DNA from: Cyanobacterium stanieri LEGE 03274
GTDB taxonomy: Bacteria; Cyanobacteriota; Cyanobacteriia; Cyanobacteriales; Cyanobacteriaceae
Direction of reading: 5' to 3'
DNA: 55,424 nt
Assembly: GCF_015207825.1 (NCBI RefSeq)
Contig: NZ_JADEWC010000024.1
Location: 1 to 55,424 of the forward strand
Shown here: positions 25,771-34,452 of the stretch, in pieces
Position numbering within the stretch: the stretch's first letter is position 1
How the letters are laid out: every line of letters begins with the position of its first letter
Translations under genes and position numbers: made by a program
The notes under the pieces: generated by a model
What the model was told of the DNA's origin: nothing
Seen by the model: the letters and a program-made list of their open reading frames with translations, nothing else
Databases searched by the model: none

Positions 25771-27144
25771 TTATCCCTTGGCTAGTTTGATCATAAAAAA
25801 ACCATCCATATTATGACGGTGAGGGAAAATTTTTATTGCCCCCTTTGATGTTATCGGAAAATTTGCCGTTATATTGTTTCTTTCTGTAACAATGTGCCAA
25901 TCAGGGTGAGATGCCAAAAAAGCCTCGATTACTTCTTCATTTTCCCTAGGATTTAATGTACAAGTGGCATAAACTAAGCAACCGTTATCTTTTACACCCT
26001 TTGCCATGTTACTCAGGATAGCTAATTGTTTTTTGGCTAATTCGAGAATTTTTTCTGGTTTTTGTTGCCAACGAATATCAGGGCGTTTATGTAATGTACC
26101 TAATCCAGAGCATGGGGCATCTATCAAAATCTTATCATAGAGTTTTACCCCTTCACCAGCGCCCCTTAACCCCGCCAAAAACTCAAAATTACTACTATCC
26201 CCCTCTATAATGTCAACGGATTTTAAACCCAAACGCTCCACATTTTCCCTAACTTTTTCCAAACGAGAAGCAATATTATCACAAGCAACAATCAACCCTT
26301 CATCCCCCATCAACTCAGCCATATGGGTAGTTTTGCCCCCCGGGGCAGCACAAGCATCAAAAACACTTTCCCCCGCCCTAGGGGCTAAAAAATGGCTCAC
26401 TAACTGGGCGCTACTATCCTGCACCGAAAATAAACCCTCCCTAAACCCCTTTAAATGACGAATATTACCCACTGAAGATAACCTTAATCCTTGGGGTAAA
26501 TGGGGAATAAATTCAGACTCAATGCCATCTATGGCAAAAGAATTTTGTACTTCTTCAGCGGTTGTTTTTAAACTATTTACCCTTATATCCAAAGAAGGGG
26601 ATTCGTTGTACCACCGTAATAACTTTTTAGTTTCCTTAAGGTTTAACTGTTTTAAAAAAACCTCCACAATCCAATCAGGAAAACTATACTTTACCCCTAA
26701 TTTTGGTATTAACTCCGAAGGTAAAATTAAAGGATCTTCGATTTCCGCTTTCCTAAGATAAGATCTTAAAATACCATTCACCACCCCTGACAATTTACTT
26801 AAGCCATTTTCCTTGGCTAACTCCACGCTAGTATTTACCGCCGCCGAAGGGGGAATTTTATCCAGATACCTTAGTTGATATAAACCTAAGTGTAAGATAA
26901 CTCGCAACGGTAAAGGTTGCTGACTGGCTTTTTTTGTACCAAGTTGATTTACTAAACTATCGAGAGTCCTTTTTCTTCTCACTATGCCATATACTAACTC
27001 TGATATTAAGCCCTTATCCATGGGATTTAGGCTTTTATTTTTGCTCAAAATTCTTTCTAAGGCAATATCAGTATAAGCCTTGTTTCCATAAACATCCTGT
27101 AGGGCAAAAAAGGCTAGTTGACGGGGAGAAATTTTTGGATTCAT
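25771..27144 (-). CDS. rsmB: 16S rRNA (cytosine-967 C5)-methyltransferase
   Basis: RsmB methylates C967 of 16S rRNA with S-adenosylmethionine. The 457-residue protein has the N-terminal NusB-like helical domain (about 1-140) and the Rossmann methyltransferase. The SAM-binding motif is DACAAPGGKTTHM, the catalytic cysteines are C345 (DAPCSG) and C395 (ATCTLNP). The gene reads into the TerB-like gene with a five-base gap. Confidence 0.96.
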   Translation of the reverse strand: MNPKISPRQLAFFALQDVYGNKAYTDIALERILSKNKSLNPMDKGLISELVYGIVRRKRTLDSLVNQLGTKKASQQPLPLRVILHLGLYQLRYLDKIPPSAAVNTSVELAKENGLSKLSGVVNGILRSYLRKAEIEDPLILPSELIPKLGVKYSFPDWIVEVFLKQLNLKETKKLLRWYNESPSLDIRVNSLKTTAEEVQNSFAIDGIESEFIPHLPQGLRLSSVGNIRHLKGFREGLFSVQDSSAQLVSHFLAPRAGESVFDACAAPGGKTTHMAELMGDEGLIVACDNIASRLEKVRENVERLGLKSVDIIEGDSSNFEFLAGLRGAGEGVKLYDKILIDAPCSGLGTLHKRPDIRWQQKPEKILELAKKQLAILSNMAKGVKDNGCLVYATCTLNPRENEEVIEAFLASHPDWHIVTERNNITANFPITSKGAIKIFPHRHNMDGFFMIKLAKG

Positions 27145-27149
27145 TTAAT

Positions 27150-27180
27150 AATGGATAATTGATAATTGATAATTGATAAT
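27150..27180. repeat. Short tandem repeat (GATAATT heptamers)
   Basis: Four or so units of GATAATT-type heptamer lie just upstream of rsmB. This is the STRR type of repeat known from cyanobacteria. Confidence 0.6.
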
Positions 27181-27188
27181 ATGATGAC

Positions 27189-27319
27189 GTTGGTAAATTA
27201 AGGTACGATTTTAAGTTGAGTTTGGCAATAGGGAATGGGCAATAGTAATAATAATATAGTTTTAATACTATACACTTACTGTAATTCAATAATGTTTTAT
27301 ACTCAAAATCAGCAATGGC
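27189..27319 (+). repeat. Dispersed ~130-bp repeat, copy 1
   Basis: The segment nearly matches 49866-49996. Its ends are short inverted repeats (CGATTTTAAG and CTCAAAATCA). Inside are GGCAATAGGGAATGGGCAATAG and a palindromic TATAGTTTTAATACTATA stem. No ORF is present. It fills the divergent spacer between rsmB and the 27503 gene; the rest of the spacer (27320-27502) shows nothing further. Confidence 0.85.
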
Positions 27320-27502
27320 ATGATGATTATTGACGGCCAAACGTAATTATCTTTTATATATAGTGTTTACGGGGTTGCAACTTCTTCTGCCATTGAGGTT
27401 AAATTATTAAGAATGCAAACTTTTGCTACAAATAATCTTCGGGGCGAAAAAAACAATGCTACCGTATAGATATAGATAAAATCAGTTAATGGAGTTGAAT
27501 CC

Positions 27503-27793
27503 ATGTACGAATCTGGTTCGACCATCGATTTTTGCGCTCAGGATTTAGAACGAGAAATTTTGGATAGATTCCGCCATACAGTTGATATTTTACCCTCAGA
27601 TTGTAAAATATTTCGTGAGCCTTGGGACTCATCTACGATAGTTTGTCTCGATTTTAGCCTTTGCCCTTATCAACTAGAAATTGTTAAAGAAAAAGTAGCT
27701 ATTCTCATTGATGGAGCAAAACAATTACATTTAGGAAAATCCATTGTGTTCCGTTACAATAACCAACTAAAAGCATTTCGTCAAGTTCCCTAA
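27503..27793 (+). CDS. Conserved-looking small hypothetical protein
   Basis: The 96-residue protein (MYESGSTIDFCAQDLEREI...) is not a family I can name. It is soluble, with two or three helices and no metal motif, though it has four cysteines (residues 11, 34, 48 and 54) that are not in CxxC form. It ends six bases before the CocE-like hydrolase start, so the two are co-transcribed. Confidence 0.75.
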   Translation: MYESGSTIDFCAQDLEREILDRFRHTVDILPSDCKIFREPWDSSTIVCLDFSLCPYQLEIVKEKVAILIDGAKQLHLGKSIVFRYNNQLKAFRQVP

Positions 27794-27799
27794 TAATTG

Positions 27800-29383
27800 A
27801 TGTATCAAGTTTCTAAAGAAGTGGCTACCATGAAAACCCGTGATGGGATAACATTGGTAGCTGATGTTTATCGACCAAAAACAGAGGAAAAGCTACCAAT
27901 TCTGTTAATGCGTCAACCCTATGGCCGGGAAATTGCTTCTACGGTGGTATATGCCCATCCTAGGTGGTATGCTTCCCAAGGATATATGGTGGTTATTCAA
28001 GATGTGCGGGGGTGTGGTGATTCGGGGGGAGAGTTTCATTTATTTGAATCGGAAATTGATGACGGAGAGGATACTTTAAACTGGGTTACTACCCTCGAAG
28101 GTAATACAGGGGCGGTGGGAATGTATGGTTTTTCCTATCAGGGTATGACTCAGATATATGGTGCGATTAGTCAACATCAGGCCCTGAAAACCATTTGCCC
28201 TGCGATGATTGCATCTGATTTATATGCCCATTGGGCTTATGAAAATGGGGCGTTTTGTTATGAGTTAAATTTGGCTTGGGCGATACAGTTAGGGGCGCTG
28301 AGGGCAAGGTTAAAAGAGGATTTTTCGGCTTATAAATTACTTTATTTGGCTTCTCGTCATTTACCTGTGTGGGATATTCCTGTTTCTGTGGAGAAGGCGT
28401 TGAGAAAGTATGCTCCTTTTTATTATATTTGGTTGAATACGCCTTCTAAGGATGATTATTGGCGTAGGTTATCACCCCAAAGTTATCTTGATAGGATTGA
28501 TTTACCGATGCTTCATATCGGGGGTTGGTTTGATGGTTATTTGCGGGGTAGTTGGAATTTTTATGAACAAATGAGGGCTAAAAGTGCTTTTCAACAGTCT
28601 TTAATTGTTGGGCCTTGGTGTCATATTCCTTGGGGTAATAGTAAGGGGAATTTATCCTACTCCCAAAAGGCAAATAATAATATTAATGAGGCTCAAATAA
28701 ATTGGTTTAATCATTATTTAAAGGGTATTAATCAGGATAAAAAGCACTCAAAAAATATAAAATTATTTCTAATGGGTGACAATAAATATATAAACAGAAA
28801 AACTTTAAAAAAGAAAAAATACACTAAATTTTATTTAAACAGTACAGGATTAGCTAATATTAGAGATGATGATGGTAAATTATTAAGTAAAAACAAAAAC
28901 AATTCAGAAGATATAATAGTAACTGATTTTTGGCGACCGACTCCCAGTTTAGGGGGACATAATAGCATAAATGCAGGAAGTTTTGAAAGAGGAGAGTTAG
29001 ATCAGCGCACCGATATTCTTACTTATACTTCAGATTATTTGACCGAAAAATTAACCCTAATTGGGGATATTTCTTTACAGTTAAAGGTAGCTTGTAATTA
29101 TTCTAGTTTTGATATAAGTGCGGTACTTTCTCAGGTTTATCCTGATGGGAGGGTTTATAATTTTAGTCAAGGTTATATCAGGGTAAAAGAGCATCAAGAG
29201 AATATACCAATTATATTTAACTTGCAGCCTAGTGCGATCGCCCTTAAGAAAAATACAGCCCTTCGTCTTAGTATTAGCGGGAGTGCCTTCCCTGCCTATG
29301 ACTTGAATAAAGGAGATAGTAAAGACGCTCAAACTATTACCCTCAGCATTTTTTGCACTGAAGAATCTTTCTTAAAAATATAA
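27800..29383 (+). CDS. CocE/NonD family hydrolase (X-Pro dipeptidyl-peptidase fold)
   Basis: This 527-residue alpha/beta hydrolase has the nucleophile S112 in GFSYQG, inside the catalytic domain (about 15-290). The C-terminal jelly-roll domain of the S15/CocE type follows (about 340-527). Both are present and in the standard order. It is annotated across cyanobacteria as CocE/NonD hydrolase or glutaryl-7-ACA acylase-like; the substrate is not known. I use ATG 27800; a TTG one codon before is possible. Sequence at 28760-28920 is more AT-rich than the rest of the gene. Confidence 0.88.
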   Translation: MYQVSKEVATMKTRDGITLVADVYRPKTEEKLPILLMRQPYGREIASTVVYAHPRWYASQGYMVVIQDVRGCGDSGGEFHLFESEIDDGEDTLNWVTTLEGNTGAVGMYGFSYQGMTQIYGAISQHQALKTICPAMIASDLYAHWAYENGAFCYELNLAWAIQLGALRARLKEDFSAYKLLYLASRHLPVWDIPVSVEKALRKYAPFYYIWLNTPSKDDYWRRLSPQSYLDRIDLPMLHIGGWFDGYLRGSWNFYEQMRAKSAFQQSLIVGPWCHIPWGNSKGNLSYSQKANNNINEAQINWFNHYLKGINQDKKHSKNIKLFLMGDNKYINRKTLKKKKYTKFYLNSTGLANIRDDDGKLLSKNKNNSEDIIVTDFWRPTPSLGGHNSINAGSFERGELDQRTDILTYTSDYLTEKLTLIGDISLQLKVACNYSSFDISAVLSQVYPDGRVYNFSQGYIRVKEHQENIPIIFNLQPSAIALKKNTALRLSISGSAFPAYDLNKGDSKDAQTITLSIFCTEESFLKI

Positions 29384-29518
29384 TCAAACTGAGTCCAGGA
29401 TAAAATTTAGATTCTTGTAAAGGTGTAAACAATGGACAATTGACAATGAATAATCAAACTATTATCACCCCCATTCCCCATCACCTCTACTCCAATTTTG
29501 ATAAATCCCGAATTGAGA

Positions 29519-30397
29519 TTATTTATTGATATGCCAATAACCAATCAACTTATAAATCAACTTAGCGGCGGTAAATTCCGATACCACAGAATCCTTGGTA
29601 GGGGCTAACTCCATCACATCACAACCAATTACCTCAAAACCATTAAAAATTGCCCTCATAAACGCCAAAATTTGATACCAATCAAGCCCCCCTGGTTCAG
29701 GTGTACCAACCCCAGGCATAAAACTAGGATCTAAACCATCTAAATCAATGGTGATAAATACTTTTTTGGTGGTAATTTTATCTAAGGCTTGGTTTATCCA
29801 GTGGGGGTTGTAATAAATATCCCTTGCCCAGATGACAGGAATATTTTTTTCTTTGATTAAATCTGCTTCCTCCTGACAAATAGCCCGAATGCCCACGGGA
29901 AGGGTTGGTAATCCTAATTCTAAGATTCTTCTCATCACACAGGCATGGTTATGGATTGAGCCTTCAAACTCATGGCGCATATCTCCATGGGCATCTATTT
30001 GCACCACAGTAAACGGTTCATTAATACTTTCTAAATAACCTTGTACTAATCCTGTGGTGATGGCGTGTTCGCCCCCAATACCGATTACAAATTTGCCGTC
30101 TGCCACCATTTTTTTTACCGCTTCTTTGGTGGCTTCTAACATTTGCTCTGCGGTTAATTCAGGGTTTTTTCTGGTGTCTGCGGTGCGATCGCTCGTAAAG
30201 ATTTTTGTCTCAAAACAAGTTTCAATACCTAATTCCTCATCATAACATTCCAATTGATCGGAGGCTTCTAACACCGCATCTGGCCCATACTCGCAACCTT
30301 TCCGATAGGTGGTTGTTACTTCATAGGGTATGGGCAAAATTACTACTTCTGATTCTTGGTAATTAGATATAACCTCTGACTCTAAAAACTGCTTCAT
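29519..30397 (-). CDS. speB: Agmatinase/arginase-family ureohydrolase
   Basis: The 292-residue protein has the binuclear manganese motifs GGEHAIT, DAHGDMRHE and DLDGLDPSFMPG. This family splits agmatine, arginine or guanidine compounds to release urea. Most similar cyanobacterial genes are annotated agmatinase, feeding polyamine and nitrogen recycling. Sequence alone cannot separate agmatinase from guanidinase-type paralogues. It is monocistronic, converging on the CocE-like gene. Confidence 0.88.
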   Translation of the reverse strand: MKQFLESEVISNYQESEVVILPIPYEVTTTYRKGCEYGPDAVLEASDQLECYDEELGIETCFETKIFTSDRTADTRKNPELTAEQMLEATKEAVKKMVADGKFVIGIGGEHAITTGLVQGYLESINEPFTVVQIDAHGDMRHEFEGSIHNHACVMRRILELGLPTLPVGIRAICQEEADLIKEKNIPVIWARDIYYNPHWINQALDKITTKKVFITIDLDGLDPSFMPGVGTPEPGGLDWYQILAFMRAIFNGFEVIGCDVMELAPTKDSVVSEFTAAKLIYKLIGYWHINK

Positions 30398-30753
30398 TCT
30401 ATTTTACTTTTCGGGAAATTTAATCGAAACGATATGGGCAATTATCTAGTTTTGCCCGAATTTGATTTTATCCTAAAATGTTCCTTCCCTTTTTTCTATT
30501 TTTTGTGTATTGAATTATTAAATTTTTCGGGAAAAATTGATTATTTATTATTTAGGGGCGCTTTTATGTTATGCTGTAATATAATGGGATGCTAAACTTT
30601 TTTAAATATAAATGCACAGATTTCTATTATATAAAACATACTTCTATAGTAACTCAAAAAAAGCCCCGAGGCAAGAAAAAAAGGAAAATTTGTAACAAAT
30701 CGACACACAAACAGACCCCCTCTGGTAAAGTAGAGGGGAGAAAATAGACTTGC
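30398..30753. other. Spacer between speB and atx1
   Basis: This AT-rich spacer holds the promoter region of speB. It also holds a minus-strand hairpin downstream of atx1, listed separately. No gene or known RNA is recognised. Confidence 0.5.
30717..30738 (-). terminator. Possible terminator of pyrC-atx1
   Basis: CCCCTCT (30717-30723) and AGAGGGG (30732-30738) form a perfect 7-bp stem 16 bp beyond the atx1 stop. The following bases on the minus strand are only partly T-rich, so it could also be a rho-independent-like 3' end stabiliser. Confidence 0.5.
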
Positions 30754-30948
30754 TTAATCAGCGCACTCATGGCCAGCTTGGGAGATCGCACCTTTGATGA
30801 CATCTATACTGGTTTGAGTTTCCACATTAACTATTTTCGTAGGCACATCAATTTTTACTTGAGCTTTAGGATCAGTATTTATAATAGCCTTAGTAATAGT
30901 TTCGGCACATACTTCACAGGCAATGGAGGGAACTTTTACAGAAATCAT
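30754..30948 (-). CDS. atx1: Atx1-like copper metallochaperone (HMA domain)
   Basis: The 64-residue ferredoxin-like HMA domain starts MISVKVPSIACEVCAETITK. Copper ligands are C12 and C15 (CEVC). It ends SQAGHECAD, keeping the loop-5 histidine of Synechocystis Atx1 that modulates copper release. The length matches that protein. It delivers Cu(I) to the P-type ATPases CtaA and PacS for plastocyanin maturation. The frame extends to 31035, but the extra residues are encoded by repeat sequence. It lies 97 bp downstream of pyrC on the same strand. Confidence 0.9.
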   Translation of the reverse strand: MISVKVPSIACEVCAETITKAIINTDPKAQVKIDVPTKIVNVETQTSIDVIKGAISQAGHECAD

Positions 30949-31045
30949 AATATTAGTAGATAATAGAAGGCAAAAGGCTGATTCGACTACGCTCATCAAC
31001 CGGGCAAGAGGCAAAAGATAATTATCAATTATCAATTATTCACCC

Positions 31046-32359
31046 CTAAGCATCAAAAGAAAGGGCTTTACCCCTTACTTCCGTGTTAATAATACCTTTT
31101 TCCATGGCAACTTGACCACCAACGATGGTATATACAGGGAAGCCAGTTAAACTCCAACCCTCAAAAGGACTCCAACCACATTTAGTTTGTAAGTTTTCAC
31201 GCAATACAGGACGATAATTTTTTAAATCCACCAAGATTATATCGGCATCATAATCAAGGGCGATCGCACCTTTATTGGGTATATTATACAACTTAGCAGG
31301 GGCGCTACACATCCATTTCACCACATGGGCAAGGGTACAACGTCCTTTTTTATGCTCCGTCAACATCAAAGGTAAAGAAGTTTCTACCCCCGGCATTCCC
31401 GAAGGACTATTGGGATATTCCTTGGCTTTTTCCTCCAATGTGTGGGGTGCATGATCCGTAGCAATACAATCGATTACACCATCCATCAACGCCTTCCATA
31501 ATATATCATTGTTTTCGGGCGATCTTAACGGGGGATTCATCTGGGCAAAAGTGCCAATGGTTTCATAAGCATCGGTATTTAACAATAAATGTTGGGGTGT
31601 CACCTCCGTAGAAACCCAACTGGGCTTATGTTCCCGTAAATATTCCGCCTCAATACCCGTACTCAGATGGAGAATATGTAACCGTCTTTGATATTTATTA
31701 GACAACTTCAAAGCCAACTTCGTCGCATTTAGCGCCGCCGTCTCATCCTGAATAGTAGAATGGATAGCAGGGTTAGTAATACCATGGAACTCTTTTTTTC
31801 TTTCTACAATTCTACCTTGATCCTCCGCATGAACCGCAATCAAACGACTTCCCTTGGCAAAAATAGGCTCAATTTGTTCCTCCGTACTCACCAACAAAGC
31901 CCCATGGGATGAACCCATAAAGATTTTAATACCACAACTAGGATTGGCATCGCGCAAATCATCCAAATTATCCGCCGTAGCACCCATAAAAAAGCCATAA
32001 TTGACCAAAGACTTTTGAGAAGCACGGTATAACTTATCGTCCAAAGCCTCCTGAGTGGTAGTTAGGGGGCGAGTGTTGGGCATTTCCAGAAAAGATGTAA
32101 CCCCCCCCATCACACAGGCACAAGAAGCGGTGAACAAGTCTTCTTTATATTCCAAACCAGGTTCTCTAAAATGTACTTGAGGATCGATAACCCCCGGTAA
32201 CAGAGTTAATCCTTGGGCATCGATTATTCTTTCTTCTCCTACTTCTAAATCTGTGCCTATCTCGGCAATTTTACCTTGTCTTACCCTTACATCTCCTAGT
32301 AGAATATCCCCATCAGGTAAAAAGATTTCTGCCTGTCTAATTAATAAATCTGATGTCAT
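31046..32359 (-). CDS. pyrC: Dihydroorotase
   Basis: The 437-residue amidohydrolase catalyses ring closure of carbamoyl-aspartate to dihydroorotate in pyrimidine synthesis. Family motifs: IDPQVHFREPG, the Lys-containing IKIFMGSSHG (K145), LIAVHAED, RLHILHLS and IATDHAPH. The first histidine of the usual HxH zinc pair is Gln (Q61), followed by H63. This subgroup is seen in cyanobacteria and Bacteroidetes and normally annotated as dihydroorotase. No other pyrC is in the window. It precedes atx1 on the same strand. Confidence 0.85.
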   Translation of the reverse strand: MTSDLLIRQAEIFLPDGDILLGDVRVRQGKIAEIGTDLEVGEERIIDAQGLTLLPGVIDPQVHFREPGLEYKEDLFTASCACVMGGVTSFLEMPNTRPLTTTQEALDDKLYRASQKSLVNYGFFMGATADNLDDLRDANPSCGIKIFMGSSHGALLVSTEEQIEPIFAKGSRLIAVHAEDQGRIVERKKEFHGITNPAIHSTIQDETAALNATKLALKLSNKYQRRLHILHLSTGIEAEYLREHKPSWVSTEVTPQHLLLNTDAYETIGTFAQMNPPLRSPENNDILWKALMDGVIDCIATDHAPHTLEEKAKEYPNSPSGMPGVETSLPLMLTEHKKGRCTLAHVVKWMCSAPAKLYNIPNKGAIALDYDADIILVDLKNYRPVLRENLQTKCGWSPFEGWSLTGFPVYTIVGGQVAMEKGIINTEVRGKALSFDA

Positions 32360-32596
32360 AATTATATTACTCGATTATTGTTTTTGCTCTTTTTTTCTCT
32401 TTTTTATTAACCATAATAAATCAATAAAATAGAAGAAGTATAATTCTTTTATAGTCTATAGTAAACTATTTTTTGCCTAAACTTTAGGATTTGTAATATA
32501 AATAACCATAGATTTCTTTCTATGTATTAATTAGTTATTTTTTTGTAAATTAGTATTTTTTGAAAGTTTATTTTTTATTTATAATTATCAAAATCA

Positions 32597-34132
32597 ATGA
32601 AAAGCCCCATTGTTAAAAATATCAAAAAAACCACCAAACCAGTATCTTGGATTTATAATTTCTGGTTTGATAATATCTATGTAGCCAAATTAATGGCGCT
32701 AGTTTCCCTTGCCAACCTAGGAGTTGTTGCCTTCGATTTAACCTACATTCCCTTCCGTGATATATGGTTAAATGGCGTTATTACCGTAGGAAATTTCAAA
32801 GCTGGCCCCTACGAATATGATGGATACAAACTTACTATTGTTCCTAAATCGGTTAGGGAAGTGGTGATTCAATATGACGCAGTGAAAGGTATTGAACCTT
32901 ACCGAGACACTCAACAATATTTAGATACGGTGACACAGTTAAAAACGACCATTGATGAGTTTGGTTTAGATTCTCCCCAGACTAGGGAAATATTAGGAAT
33001 GCTAAGGGAAATGAGTGCAGAAATGATTGCCCAAAATCCCTTTGAATTAGCTGATAAAAGTGGTAATTTAGAGAAAGTTAAAAATTTAATGCGCGATCGC
33101 ATGGCTGACCCTATTTTTAATCCCCGTAATTCAGCCACAGTCGCCTTTGAAAACTTCTGGAATGTTGATTATTTAGAAGGAAAATTAGAACAAGAATTAG
33201 CCTTTTTTGAAGAAGAAATCACCCCTTTAATTAATACCAATTATTTTCGTCCCATCGGAGAAAATGGTCAATTTGTAGATTATTTCGGCTTAATAGATTT
33301 TCCTTTTATTGCCATACTGTTTGCTGACTTTTTGCTAAGATCATTTGTTATTAGTTTAAGATATAGTGGCGTAAAAATTCAAGATGCCATTTTTTGGCGT
33401 TGGTATGACCTAATCTTTTTTTTACCCACCCTAAGATGGTTAAGAATTATACCAGTAGCAGTCAGACTTGATGAAAGTAAACTAATCTCCTTAAAATCCA
33501 TTAAAAGACAAGCCAGTCAAGGATTTGTCGCCAGTATTGCGGGAGATATTACCGAAGTGATTATCTTAAGAGTTATCAATCAACTGCAACACGTAATCAA
33601 AGACGGTTACATTGAAAATACCTTATCTCCCGAAAAAACCCAAAGGGATTATATCGACATAAACGATACCAATGAAATCGGGGAAATTATCAAATTAATT
33701 GTTGATTTAGTCGCTAATCAAGTGTTACCCGAAATCCGTTACGAAGTAGAAGATTTATTAAACTATATTATTGAAAAAAGCATTAGTGAATCTCCAGCTT
33801 ATCAAAGTATTTCCCATCTGCCAGGGTTAGCCAAATTTCCAGAAAATATTAGTAAAAGAACATCTAGCCAAGTATATTCAATTTTACTCAAAACGATTCA
33901 ACAACTTTTACAAGAAGATCCTGTTTTTGATGATCATATCGAAAAAATTATCACCAAGTCAGGTTCAACTTTAACCCTTTCAGTGGCCGCAAAACATAAC
34001 CTCGAGGTTTTAGAATCATTATTAAATGACTTATTAGAAGAAATAAAAATTAATTATGTCAGACAACCATCGGACGAAGAAATTGAAGCCTTGCTCGATG
34101 AAACTAGGGCATTAAGGCAAATTGAAAGTTAA
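32597..34132 (+). CDS. Conserved membrane protein of unknown function
   Basis: The 511-residue protein has a hydrophobic segment near residues 28-52 and two more near 228-255 and 265-290. The last, ending TLRWLRIIPVAVRLD, has spaced Arg residues and resembles an S4-like ion-channel helix. The long C-terminal part (about 300-511) is soluble and helical. It is widespread in cyanobacteria to my recollection, but I cannot name a family with confidence; a channel-like role is only a suggestion. Confidence 0.75.
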   Translation: MKSPIVKNIKKTTKPVSWIYNFWFDNIYVAKLMALVSLANLGVVAFDLTYIPFRDIWLNGVITVGNFKAGPYEYDGYKLTIVPKSVREVVIQYDAVKGIEPYRDTQQYLDTVTQLKTTIDEFGLDSPQTREILGMLREMSAEMIAQNPFELADKSGNLEKVKNLMRDRMADPIFNPRNSATVAFENFWNVDYLEGKLEQELAFFEEEITPLINTNYFRPIGENGQFVDYFGLIDFPFIAILFADFLLRSFVISLRYSGVKIQDAIFWRWYDLIFFLPTLRWLRIIPVAVRLDESKLISLKSIKRQASQGFVASIAGDITEVIILRVINQLQHVIKDGYIENTLSPEKTQRDYIDINDTNEIGEIIKLIVDLVANQVLPEIRYEVEDLLNYIIEKSISESPAYQSISHLPGLAKFPENISKRTSSQVYSILLKTIQQLLQEDPVFDDHIEKIITKSGSTLTLSVAAKHNLEVLESLLNDLLEEIKINYVRQPSDEEIEALLDETRALRQIES

Positions 34133-34234
34133 AATAACTTTTGTTAAGTGCAACACCACAAAACAAAATAAAATTTGCTAATATTTCTTTTAGAGAAAGT
34201 CAGCCTAGTCCTTGACATTACAAATATTAAGTGA

Positions 34235-34348
34235 TTGGTAAGGAGCGGGGGAACCAATTTTGGGGCTTATCTTTAAGCATAACTTAAAGAAGAACATCTC
34301 TCAGTTCTAGCCCGTCAGCTAACCTCGTAGGCATTGGGAGGAGACCAA
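34235..34348 (+). promoter_or_regulatory. ydaO/yuaA cyclic di-AMP riboswitch
   Basis: Conserved elements are GGGGGAACC (34247-34255) followed by TTTTGGGGC, and GCCCGTCAGCTAACCTCG (34310-34327) followed by GGCATTGGGAGGAG. P1 is TTGGT (34235-34239) with ACCAA (34344-34348). This is the pattern of the c-di-AMP riboswitch class, which switches off osmolyte and ion transport genes when c-di-AMP is high. The next gene is a NhaD/ArsB-type transporter about 100 nt downstream. TTGACA at 34212 has no fitting -10, so the promoter lies further up. An inverted repeat GAATAAG/CTTATTC (about 34393-34431) could be part of the expression platform. Confidence 0.88.
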
Positions 34349-34452
34349 AAAATAGTTTTTTTGTGAAAACTAAAAATTGATTTAGGTATCCGAATAAGAC
34401 GCATCTCTTCATAAAATCATCCTTATTCAATCTGAAAATAAATAAATAAATA

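Noticed and set aside
30949-31035. Upstream extension of atx1
   Set aside because: The residues are encoded by repeat sequence, and the Synechocystis homologue is 64 residues as with the shorter start.
34212-34217. TTGACA considered as the -35 box of the c-di-AMP leader
   Set aside because: No -10 box lies 16-18 bp downstream before the aptamer begins.
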